Assembly: GCF_014705655.1 (NCBI RefSeq)
Contig: NZ_JACXIY010000032.1
Coordinates: 1 to 64,000, forward strand
Source: Paenibacillus arenilitoris
GTDB taxonomy: Bacteria > Bacillota > Bacilli > Paenibacillales > Paenibacillaceae
Length of the DNA stretch: 64,000 nucleotides
Reading direction: 5' to 3'
Shown: in pieces, positions 33,951-41,553 of the stretch
Layout: each line of letters begins with the position of its first letter
Position numbering within the stretch: the first letter of the stretch is position 1
Position numbers and translations under genes: made by a program
Notes under the pieces: generated by a model
Told to the model about the DNA's origin: nothing
What the model saw: only the letters and a program-made list of their open reading frames with translations
Databases searched by the model: none

Positions 33951-34379
33951 ATGACAGTCAAACTTACCCCTTATTTGAATATGGAAGGAAACGCCAGGGA
34001 AGCGATTCGGTTTTACGAACAGGCGATAGACGCCGAAATCCTCCATATCATTGCTTATGGCGATATGCCGGAAATGCCGAATACGTTCACGGACGAGCTG
34101 AAAAATCTTGTCGCGCACGCCAAGCTGCGAGTCGGCGGAACGGAACTCATGCTATCGGATGCGCCAAGCGGATCGTCTATTCCAAAAGGGAAGCAGGTTA
34201 CCATTTGCCTTTCAACGAACGACGTGGAGCAGGCGCAACGATTTTTTGAAGCGTTGCGGCAAGACGGCCAAGTGAATATGCCGTTTGAAGAAACGCCTTT
34301 TAGTCCGGGCTTCGGCGATGTAACCGACAAATTCGGCGTGACCTTTCAAGTTTATACGGATAGCCCAGCTAGTAAATAA
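33951..34379 (+). CDS. VOC family protein (PhnB-like)
   Basis: 142 residues of the vicinal oxygen chelate fold in the PhnB subgroup: LTPYLNMEGNAREAIRFYEQ at the start, a GDMP segment, then VTICLSTNDVEQAQRFFEAL and the closing FGVTFQVYTD. Members are dimeric; many have no known substrate and lack full metal ligands, as seems so here. GAGGAG precedes the ATG. It is followed 17 bases on by a broken AHSA1-family gene, a pair often found together. Confidence 0.88.
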   Translation: MTVKLTPYLNMEGNAREAIRFYEQAIDAEILHIIAYGDMPEMPNTFTDELKNLVAHAKLRVGGTELMLSDAPSGSSIPKGKQVTICLSTNDVEQAQRFFEALRQDGQVNMPFEETPFSPGFGDVTDKFGVTFQVYTDSPASK

Positions 34380-34395
34380 ACGGAGGGCTGAAGCG

Positions 34396-34694
34396 ATGGC
34401 AAACGCACCGGGCAAGAAGCGAACGGACTCCGCATCGAGAGTCGTCAAGGCATCGCCCGAACCTGTTTACAGGAGCTCGTCCCGAATGAACGAATTGCGC
34501 AGTCAGTCGAATTCCAATCCGACGACCCCGATTTTGCGGGAGAGATGATGATGACATGGACGTTGACAGCCGTTCCGGAGGGCACTGCGGTTACCGTCGT
34601 ATGCGAGAACGTCCCCGCAGGCATACGGAAGGAAGATCACGACGCCGGCTTGAAGTCCAGTCTGGAGAACCTTGCCGAATTTATCGAAAGTTGA
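34396..34694 (+). pseudogene. AHSA1/SRPBCC family protein, internal deletion and frameshift
   Basis: From the ATG at 34396 (GGAGGG site) the frame reads a normal family N-terminus for about 27 residues (ending EPVYRS). At about 34463 the homology continues in another frame with ELVPNERIAQSVEFQSDD, then VTVVCENVPAGI and LKSSLENLAEFIE to a stop at 34694. The central part of the domain is missing, and the junction is out of frame. Family members normally have about 150 residues. In the annotated frame translation ends early. Most likely a dead gene with one deletion. Confidence 0.82.
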
Positions 34695-34712
34695 AACATA
34701 GACTTTGATCTC

Positions 34713-34751
34713 AAAAAACGAGCCCGTCCTCGAAGGACAGGCTCGTTTTTT
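34713..34751 (+). terminator. Rho-independent terminator
   Basis: AAAAAACGAGCC pairs with GGCTCGTTTTTT around an inner GTCCT/AGGAC stem with a short bulge. Strong in both directions. Confidence 0.88.
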
Positions 34752-34868
34752 CTCGTAACGAAACAACCTGATCGTTATTATACCTGATCGACATGAGTAT
34801 TAAGTGTTCAGTTTAGGAAGCGCGGGATGTATAATGGTGTCAGTACGATAAGAAAGGTGGTCAAGCGA

Positions 34869-35297
34869 GTGAACAACGACTCTCCGTCCATTCCCCGGCC
34901 ATTGGTCCGGACCAATCAATGGGTCATTGTGTTGTCCGTCATCCTGACCTGGGTCACGGGGGGCTATTGGATTTTGGCCGTTCCGTTGATCGCCGGGCTG
35001 ATGGGCGTGCTTTTTGATTTCAACCCCGTAATGTACGCGGCAAAAGCGTTCCTCAAAAAAAATCCGTCCGCCTACGCACCCGAAGATAAAGGGCAGCAGA
35101 AGTTTAATCAAGTGCTGGCCATTCTCTTTTTGCTTGCGGCGCTGGTCGGTTACTTGATGCATTGGACCGTCTTGGCGTATGCGGCATCGGCGATGGTCTG
35201 CCTTGCGGCTTCCATAGCCATACTTGGATTTTGCATCGGCTGTTTTATTCATTATCAGTGGACTCAATATAAATATCGCAGCCGCAACCGAACCTGA
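34869..35297 (+). CDS. DUF4395 family membrane protein
   Basis: 142 residues from GTG at 34869, chosen for the AAAGGTGG site; an ATG at 34827 lacks one. It begins with PRPLVRTNQW, the family's usual opening, and has about four membrane segments with a conserved FDFNPVMY-like loop between the second and third. Homologues in Bacilli are of unknown role; some lie beside thiol-disulfide or rhodanese genes, which is not so here. Own terminator not seen, though a hairpin repeat follows. Confidence 0.8.
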   Translation: MNNDSPSIPRPLVRTNQWVIVLSVILTWVTGGYWILAVPLIAGLMGVLFDFNPVMYAAKAFLKKNPSAYAPEDKGQQKFNQVLAILFLLAALVGYLMHWTVLAYAASAMVCLAASIAILGFCIGCFIHYQWTQYKYRSRNRT

Positions 35298-35370
35298 TAA
35301 CGGCGTGGATCAATGTGCGGATTCGCTGCATTGCAATAATGCAGCAGAATAGCCGGATGGCACGAAAAAA

Positions 35371-35463
35371 TAGGGCACCGAGACGCATTCCGTTGCACGA
35401 ACTGCAACGTATATGTTGCTCGGTGCCCTATTGCGCGATTCCGCTGCATAAAATGCAAGGTAA
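35371..35463. repeat. dispersed hairpin-forming repeat, copy 2
   Basis: AGGGCACCGAG pairs with CTCGGTGCCCT, CGTTGCA with TGCAACG, and GCTGCAT with ATGCAAG-like bases. Block order matches copy 1 at 33155-33243. It lies between convergent genes, where it could also act as a terminator. Confidence 0.7.
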
Positions 35464-35488
35464 CCGCAGGTAGTGGGCCGGACTGTCC

Positions 35489-37069
35489 TTAATACCCGTC
35501 GGTCCGGTGGCCGAGCTCCCTGGCGATTTCCATGCCTTCGTTCGCCGGCTTGGTGCCGACGTGGCCGCCGTCCTTGCGATGCTCGTCCGCTTCCTTCAAG
35601 CCGTCGGCGACGCGCTTGCCGTAGTCGGGGTCCGCCTCGGCGAAATGCTTCACCATCGTGTCGCGGATGACCGCGCTGCAGGTGCCGAGCGCGTCCACCA
35701 AATTCCCGATCAGCTCGTCGCGCTCCCATTGCTCGAGCTTGCGGTACGTCTCGCCCGCTTGCTTGAAATTGTTCTGGCGGTCGATCGGCTGGCGGATCAG
35801 CTTGGCGTCGTAGGCCGGCTCGTGCGCAGCGCCAGGGCGGTCGGCTTCCGTAAGGCCGCCCATCGTCGACGGCTCGTAGTTGACATGCGGATTCTGGCCC
35901 GGCGCGATGTCGACGTAGAACGCCATCTGGCCGTCGCGCTGGTTCGTGGCGACCCGCTTCTTCGGCGCGTTGATCGGCAGCTGCAGGTAGTTGCTGCCGA
36001 CCCGGTAGCGCTGCGTATCCGAATAGGAGAACGTGCGGCCCTGCAGCATTTTGTCGTCGGAGAAGTCGAGTCCGTCGACCAGCACGCCGGTGCCGAAGGC
36101 GGCCTGCTCGACCTCGGCGAAGTAGTTGTCCGGATTTCTATTCAGCACCATCTTGCCCACGGGCAGCATCGGGAACAGCTCGGGATCCCACAGCTTCGTA
36201 TCGTCGAGCGGGTCGAAGTCGAGCTCCTCGTGCGCGTCGTCGCTCATCCACTGCACCTGAAGCTCCCAAGCCGGGTAATCGCCTCTCTCGATCGCCTCGT
36301 ACAAATCCTGCGTCGCGTGATTGAAGTTTTTGGCTTGCAGCTCCTCGGCTTCCTTCCGGGTCAGGTTGCGGATGCCCTGCAGCGGTTCCCAGTGATATTT
36401 GACGAGCACGCCTTTCCCTTCCGCGTTCACCCATTTGTACGTATTGACCCCGGAGCCTTGCATTTGCCTGTAATTGGCGGGAATGCCCCACGGCGAGAAC
36501 AGGAACGTAATCATATGCGTCGCTTCCGGCGTCTGCGAGACGAAGTCGAAGAAGCGCTCCATGTTTTGCACGTTGGTGACGGGATCGGGCTTGAAGGCGT
36601 GGACCATGTCCGGAAACTTCATCGCGTCGCGGATAAAAAAGATTTTCAGGTTGTTGCCGACCAAATCCCAGTTGCCGTCCTCGGTGTAAAATTTGGTGGC
36701 GAAGCCGCGCGGGTCGCGGAGCGTCTCCGGCGAATGGCCGCCGTGAATGACGGTCGAGAAGCGGACGAATACGGGCGTGCGCTTGCCCGCTTCCTGGAAG
36801 AGCTTCGCTCTCGTATAGTTCGAGATCGGCTCGTCGCCGAGCTTGCCGTAAGCCTCGAAGTAGCCGTGCGCGCCTGCGCCCCGCCCGTGCACGACGCGTT
36901 CGGGAACGCGCTCGCGGTCGAAATGCGATATTTTTTCGATAAAATGATAGTTCTCGAGCGTCGATGGGCCGCGGTTGCCGATCGTGCGAATGTTCTGGTT
37001 ATCGGTGATCGGATGCCCCTGCCGGTTCGTTAACGTTTGATCCATCGATTCCTTGTCGTTTGCGGTCAT
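35489..37069 (-). CDS. haem catalase
   Basis: Breaks down hydrogen peroxide in the cytosol. 526 residues, a small-subunit type with a longer tail. Active-site His61 is in [15 protein letters not shown], the Asn region is [11 protein letters not shown], and the haem-ligating Tyr is in [11 protein letters not shown] good site (GGAGG) precedes the ATG. I see no clear PerR box in the upstream bases. It stands alone and convergent with the DUF4395 gene. Closest in form to KatA/KatE of Bacilli, but I do not assign a symbol. Confidence 0.95.
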   Translation of the reverse strand: MTANDKESMDQTLTNRQGHPITDNQNIRTIGNRGPSTLENYHFIEKISHFDRERVPERVVHGRGAGAHGYFEAYGKLGDEPISNYTRAKLFQEAGKRTPVFVRFSTVIHGGHSPETLRDPRGFATKFYTEDGNWDLVGNNLKIFFIRDAMKFPDMVHAFKPDPVTNVQNMERFFDFVSQTPEATHMITFLFSPWGIPANYRQMQGSGVNTYKWVNAEGKGVLVKYHWEPLQGIRNLTRKEAEELQAKNFNHATQDLYEAIERGDYPAWELQVQWMSDDAHEELDFDPLDDTKLWDPELFPMLPVGKMVLNRNPDNYFAEVEQAAFGTGVLVDGLDFSDDKMLQGRTFSYSDTQRYRVGSNYLQLPINAPKKRVATNQRDGQMAFYVDIAPGQNPHVNYEPSTMGGLTEADRPGAAHEPAYDAKLIRQPIDRQNNFKQAGETYRKLEQWERDELIGNLVDALGTCSAVIRDTMVKHFAEADPDYGKRVADGLKEADEHRKDGGHVGTKPANEGMEIARELGHRTDGY

Positions 37070-37289
37070 GACGATTGCTTCCTCCGATTTTCAATTTTAG
37101 TGAACAGGTCCATTTACGGACGTAGTATGAGTCTGCATTGCCAATCTTATACAATTCGCGAGCGAGCGGGCAAAAGAGCGATGAAGCTATGAATGGCAGG
37201 TTTGTGGTATGATGGATTGATATAAATGGATGAATAACCCATGTTTAATCGGAATAAGCGTACTTTCGCTAACTTAACGGGAGGATCAT

Positions 37290-37967
37290 ATGTTAAAATT
37301 TAGTCTTCTGTTCGTCATGCTGACTTGGCTGCTGGGCAACCCGTTCGTCGCGATCATCGTCATCCTGCTCCTGCTTTACGTGCTGGACCGCCGATTCGTA
37401 GGGTTAACGCCAAGCCTGTTCAAGCCGATAAAGAGATTATCGCGGATCAAAAAATTAAAGCAGCATATCGCTTTCTCGCCCAGCGACGTGTCCGCGAAGC
37501 ACGAGCTTGCCCGGCTCCTCATCGAGCGGAAACGTTACCGCGAAGCGCTCGGGAGGCTGGAGCCGCTTCGGGACGCACTCGAGGATTCGGCGGAATATTG
37601 GGACGATATCGGCGCCTGTTATTTGTTCACGGGCGACGAGGAGCGCGGAGCGGATTCGATCGACCGCGCGCTGGCGATCAACCCGCGCGTCAAATACGGC
37701 GCGCCGTACTTGCGCCTCGCCGCGCATTATTCAAGCGGCCGCAGCGACGAAGCGCTCGCGTATATTCGAGCGTTCCAGGAGATCCAATCGTCCTCCTGCG
37801 AAGCTTACGACCGCTTGGCGTCGATCTACAAGCGGCTAGGCCGGCGGCAGGAAGCGAAGAGCGCGATCGAAGAAGGGCTGCGCATTTACCGGATGCTGCC
37901 GCGGTACAAGAAGCGGCAGGAGCGCAAATGGGCCGTCCGTCTGCTGCTGAAGCGGTTATCGGCTTAG
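37290..37967 (+). CDS. membrane-anchored TPR protein
   Basis: 225 residues. Two hydrophobic segments lie in the first 35 residues, then from about 55 a set of tetratricopeptide-like helix pairs (SAKHELARLLIERKRYREAL, DIGACYLFTGDEERGADSID, AYDRLASIYKRLGRRQEA). Such proteins are usually assembly platforms. GGGAGG precedes the ATG. No partner is evident; downstream is the histidine kinase behind a Spo0A-box palindrome. Confidence 0.82.
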   Translation: MLKFSLLFVMLTWLLGNPFVAIIVILLLLYVLDRRFVGLTPSLFKPIKRLSRIKKLKQHIAFSPSDVSAKHELARLLIERKRYREALGRLEPLRDALEDSAEYWDDIGACYLFTGDEERGADSIDRALAINPRVKYGAPYLRLAAHYSSGRSDEALAYIRAFQEIQSSSCEAYDRLASIYKRLGRRQEAKSAIEEGLRIYRMLPRYKKRQERKWAVRLLLKRLSA

Positions 37968-37991
37968 GAAACGGAGGACGGAGCGCCATAT

Positions 37992-38009
37992 TCGACAAAA
38001 TTTTGTCGA
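37992..38009. promoter_or_regulatory. palindromic Spo0A-box pair upstream of the kinase
   Basis: TCGACAAAATTTTGTCGA is a perfect 18-bp palindrome. Its minus strand contains TGTCGAA, an exact 0A box, and its plus strand TGTCGAT, one mismatch. It lies about 95 bases before the kinase start. Confidence 0.5.
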
Positions 38010-38101
38010 TTGTTATCATTTGTTAAGAGCCGCTGTATTGTCGTTTCGAACCGGATGCGACATAATGAATGCTATATTAGAGAGAAAGGCAAGATGAAGG
38101 A

Positions 38102-39847
38102 ATGCAGCGCAACATTTGGCTTATGGCGATCGGGGTGATCGTCGTTATTATTCTATTAAATAATACCGCCTACTATTTTCTGACGAAGAAGACGCTGGAA
38201 GATTCGTTTAACGAGGAGCTTCTCGCTCATGCGAGACGGCTTGAAGTATCGCTCGAGCAATCCCGGCGGGGCGCCGAATTGTTCCAGGATCAGATCGGCA
38301 GAGAGCTTCGCACCGCCTCCATTGCGGCCCAGTACGCGCTGGACCCCGATATCGAGAAGGTGACGAACGAGCAGCTCGCCGAGCTCAGCCAGAAGCTTGG
38401 CATCAGCCATATTACGCTCCTGAAGCGGCTGCAAGGCGACATCGTCCTCTACAAATCGTCAGACGAATCGCAGCTCGGCAAAAGCACGAAAACGTGGAAG
38501 CCCTGGTATCAGGTGTTCAACCAATTGTTCGACGAGAAGAACGCTTCGGTCGATTGGCTCGGCCAGTCGCTGCCGAATTTCTGGAGCGGGCCGTTCGAGG
38601 TGTCCTCGACCGACGTCGACAAAATTAACAAGTGGGGCTATTACTACGACGGGGCGACGAACTATATCATCGATCCTTACGTCGGCTACGACCGGCAGGA
38701 GGAGTACGAGAAGGCGACCGGCGTTCACCGGATGATCGAGAATTCGCTGCAAAGCAGCGATTCGCTGCTCGAAATCGCGTTCATCAATCCGGAGACGTTC
38801 CCCGACGGAGAGAATACGATTCATCCGAACGGCGACGTGCAGGGCCATAAGGTGCAGGAGCCGATCTTCTACGGATCGTATACGATCAAGTCGGAGAGAG
38901 ACACCGAACTGGTGCGCAAGGCGTATTTGACCAAAGAGACGGTTACGCTCAAGGAAACCATCGGCGGCAAAGAAATCTACAAATTGTTCATTCCCGTCTT
39001 CGCGGACGACCGGGGCATCAATATTACCGACCGGGACGGCATCCCGATGGACAGCTACGTATTGACGCTTTCCTCGGACTACCATATCATTCAGGAAAAG
39101 CTCGATTCGCAGTTTTTAAATTTGGGCGTCATCATTATCGTCTTAACCGGAATCAGCCTGCTCATCGCCGTCGTGGCCATGCGGTATTACAGGCAGTCCC
39201 GCGACAAGGCGGTGCGGGTGACCCAGGAGACGTACGTGGAAGAAATGAATCAGCTGTTCCAATCGATCCGGGCGCAGCGGCATGATTTCCTGAACCACGT
39301 CCAGACGATCCATTCGCTCGCGGAGCTGAACAAGTCGAGCGAGCTCGTCGCGTACACGAAGGAGCTGACGGGCGACATCCGCCTGATGAACGATATTATC
39401 AACATCGGCAATCCGGCGATCGCGGCGCTCGTGCGTTCGAAAATTTCGCAGGCGGAAAGTCATAAAATTCAGTTCAGCTGCTCGTTCACCGGCCTCAATA
39501 TGAAGGAGATGGGCGTCAAAACGCTGGACGTGAACCGGATGCTCGGCAATTTGATCGATAACGCCTTCGACGAGGTGCTCAAATATGATGAGGACCGCCG
39601 CCATGTTACGCTTGTAGGCAAGCAGACGGCGGAGGACCTTGAATTCACGATTAGCAACACATGCGACCAGGCGGAGGAGACGGTCACGAAGCCGTTGTTC
39701 GACGCCGGCTACTCGACCAAGCAGCAGGATCATCAAGGACTCGGGCTGTCGATCGTCAAGTCCATCGCCGAGCGGTACAAAGGGAGCGTCTATGTCGCGG
39801 CCGAGCCGACCGGCAAATTGACGTTCATTCTGCGAATCCCGCTGTAA
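38102..39847 (+). CDS. orphan sensor histidine kinase with Spo0B-like phospho-acceptor domain
   Basis: 581 residues. A membrane segment at about 7-27, an extracellular sensor region of ~310 residues, a second membrane segment at about 340-362, then a Spo0B-type helical hairpin with His394 in RAQRHDFLNHVQTIHSLAEL, and a GHKL ATPase domain (NLIDNAFDEV, then GLGLSIVK). Kinases of this class phosphorylate response regulators, and no regulator gene adjoins it. The upstream palindrome suggests link to Spo0A control. Signal unknown. Confidence 0.9.
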   Translation: MQRNIWLMAIGVIVVIILLNNTAYYFLTKKTLEDSFNEELLAHARRLEVSLEQSRRGAELFQDQIGRELRTASIAAQYALDPDIEKVTNEQLAELSQKLGISHITLLKRLQGDIVLYKSSDESQLGKSTKTWKPWYQVFNQLFDEKNASVDWLGQSLPNFWSGPFEVSSTDVDKINKWGYYYDGATNYIIDPYVGYDRQEEYEKATGVHRMIENSLQSSDSLLEIAFINPETFPDGENTIHPNGDVQGHKVQEPIFYGSYTIKSERDTELVRKAYLTKETVTLKETIGGKEIYKLFIPVFADDRGINITDRDGIPMDSYVLTLSSDYHIIQEKLDSQFLNLGVIIIVLTGISLLIAVVAMRYYRQSRDKAVRVTQETYVEEMNQLFQSIRAQRHDFLNHVQTIHSLAELNKSSELVAYTKELTGDIRLMNDIINIGNPAIAALVRSKISQAESHKIQFSCSFTGLNMKEMGVKTLDVNRMLGNLIDNAFDEVLKYDEDRRHVTLVGKQTAEDLEFTISNTCDQAEETVTKPLFDAGYSTKQQDHQGLGLSIVKSIAERYKGSVYVAAEPTGKLTFILRIPL

Positions 39848-39858
39848 CGGGTGAAAAG

Positions 39859-39899
39859 AATGCGCCGGAGACGAATTCCATTCGTCGTCGCGGCGCATT
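39859..39899 (+). terminator. hairpin after the kinase gene
   Basis: AATGCGCC/GGCGCATT outer arms and GACGAAT/ATTCGTC inner arms. The T-tract is weak; TTATAAT at 39905-39911 directly after it could be the -10 of the next operon. Confidence 0.55.
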
Positions 39900-39948
39900 A
39901 TTTGTTATAATGGAAGGAATGCGAAAGGAACGGAGGGGAAGCGGGTGT

Positions 39949-41553
39949 ATGTCTGAAATGAGCTTGGTTGAGAAGCTCCATGCGGCTTTCGAGCAGCAGT
40001 TAAACGATCATGCCTATATCGCCGTCATGAAACGCGGCTGGCTCTACTACATGGAGGGCTGCGTCAATAGCGCAAACGCGGGAGGCCACGACAACCTGTA
40101 CGGCGTCGTCCAAGGATCCGACCTGTATGCGGTCATCCTCGACGCGGGCCATTTCCGGTACAGCTCGTGCACCTGTCCGGTCAGCGGATTTTGCAAGCAC
40201 ATGGCCGCCGTTTATTTTCAGTATTGCAGCTTGCAGGAAGGCGGCCACTCGCGGGCCGAGCAGGCATATTTCCGCTTGCTCGGGCTAACTTCTGCGAGCG
40301 CTCTTCTGAAGGCGGCTCCGTTACGGGAGACGGAGGAGCAGCCGGATGCGTCCCGCGATCCCGGCGAGGGGGGCGGCGCGGAGCAGTGGCTGGCCTGGAT
40401 GGAGGCGGCGCACGGCGAGACCTGGCGCAAATGCCGCCATTCCCTCCATGCGCTGCAGCCCGTATTATCCTCGCTCAAAGGCTTATCGAAGGATTGGGAG
40501 AAGCCGCGCCGGCGCCTGCACTGGGCTGCGGCCATCCTGTTCGTGCTGGAGCAGGCGGAACGCGCCATTACGACGGTTGATTCGTTCAGCCGCTATTACC
40601 ATGAAATGTCGTTCACGCGCATGGCGGAGCCTTGGGTGGAGCATCTCCATTCGCTCATCTCCGAGCTCGCGCCCGCCGAGATGGAGGCGGAGGAAGAAGT
40701 ATGGGCGGATACGCTCGTCGCGCTGGTGAAGAGAAGGGCTTCCGGCGAGGAGCAGCAGCTGTTCGAATGGGGGTTCCTGTATTTGGCGCTGTGCGAGAAG
40801 CTGTCGGAGAACCGCGGCTGGTACGGACGCGAGCTCGGCTCGATGCTGCGGCTCGCCGAAGAGGCCGAATCGGGCGGGATGAACGCCTCGTTCGTGCATA
40901 CTGCGGTAGGCATGATGTATTTTTTCGATTCGCGGGACGATCTGGCGCTCAGCCATTTCGCGAAGTCGAGCTTCGAGCGTTCCCAGCGCGTCATGTATCC
41001 TTGCGCGGCGCAGCGCATGGAGGAAGGGAAGTGGGAGCTGGTCGAGAGCTGGATGGGCTTCTTGTTCGAGCGCGTGTACAAGGCGAGGAGCAGCCGGACG
41101 GTCGGCCCGTTCCTTACCTTGTGCCGGCGGGCCGATCTGGACCGGCCGGATCTTCCGGTATGGACCGACTACATGAAGCAGCTGCTGCCTCATTCGTACT
41201 CGGAGCTGTCCGATCATTGGCTGGACCGCAAGCTCTACGAGGAATGGGCGGACCTGCAAATGCTCGTCGGCTCCCGGCCGGAGGAGGTCGGCGCCCACGC
41301 GCTGCGGGAGATCGCGAAGCTTGCCCCCAGGGCGCTTATGCCGATGTATCATCAATCCGTGGAAGCCTGCATCCAGATGCGCAACCGGCAAGGCTACAAG
41401 ATGGCGGTCAAGCAGCTCAAGAAGCTGGAGCGGCTGTATAAAGCGGACAAGGACGCGGCGAGATGGGACCGGTACATCGAGGGGCTCGTCCGCAAGCATC
41501 AACGGCTCAGGGCGTTCCAGGAGGAGCTGTGGAAAGGGAAAATCGTGACATGA
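39949..41553 (+). CDS. SWIM zinc-finger protein
   Basis: 534 residues from the ATG at 39949 (GGAGGGG upstream; the open frame extends further back without a site). The SWIM motif C-x-C-x5-C-x-H is formed by Cys74, Cys76, Cys82 and His84. The rest is helical and poorly conserved. SWIM proteins of this kind are encoded next to an SNF2 helicase and probably act with it on DNA. The stop overlaps the helicase start, so the two are coupled. Confidence 0.9.
   Translation: MSEMSLVEKLHAAFEQQLNDHAYIAVMKRGWLYYMEGCVNSANAGGHDNLYGVVQGSDLYAVILDAGHFRYSSCTCPVSGFCKHMAAVYFQYCSLQEGGHSRAEQAYFRLLGLTSASALLKAAPLRETEEQPDASRDPGEGGGAEQWLAWMEAAHGETWRKCRHSLHALQPVLSSLKGLSKDWEKPRRRLHWAAAILFVLEQAERAITTVDSFSRYYHEMSFTRMAEPWVEHLHSLISELAPAEMEAEEEVWADTLVALVKRRASGEEQQLFEWGFLYLALCEKLSENRGWYGRELGSMLRLAEEAESGGMNASFVHTAVGMMYFFDSRDDLALSHFAKSSFERSQRVMYPCAAQRMEEGKWELVESWMGFLFERVYKARSSRTVGPFLTLCRRADLDRPDLPVWTDYMKQLLPHSYSELSDHWLDRKLYEEWADLQMLVGSRPEEVGAHALREIAKLAPRALMPMYHQSVEACIQMRNRQGYKMAVKQLKKLERLYKADKDAARWDRYIEGLVRKHQRLRAFQEELWKGKIVT

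Noticed and set aside
35507-37033. 508-codon plus-strand frame opposite catalase
   Set aside because: Exact antisense shadow of a complete, well-conserved catalase gene.
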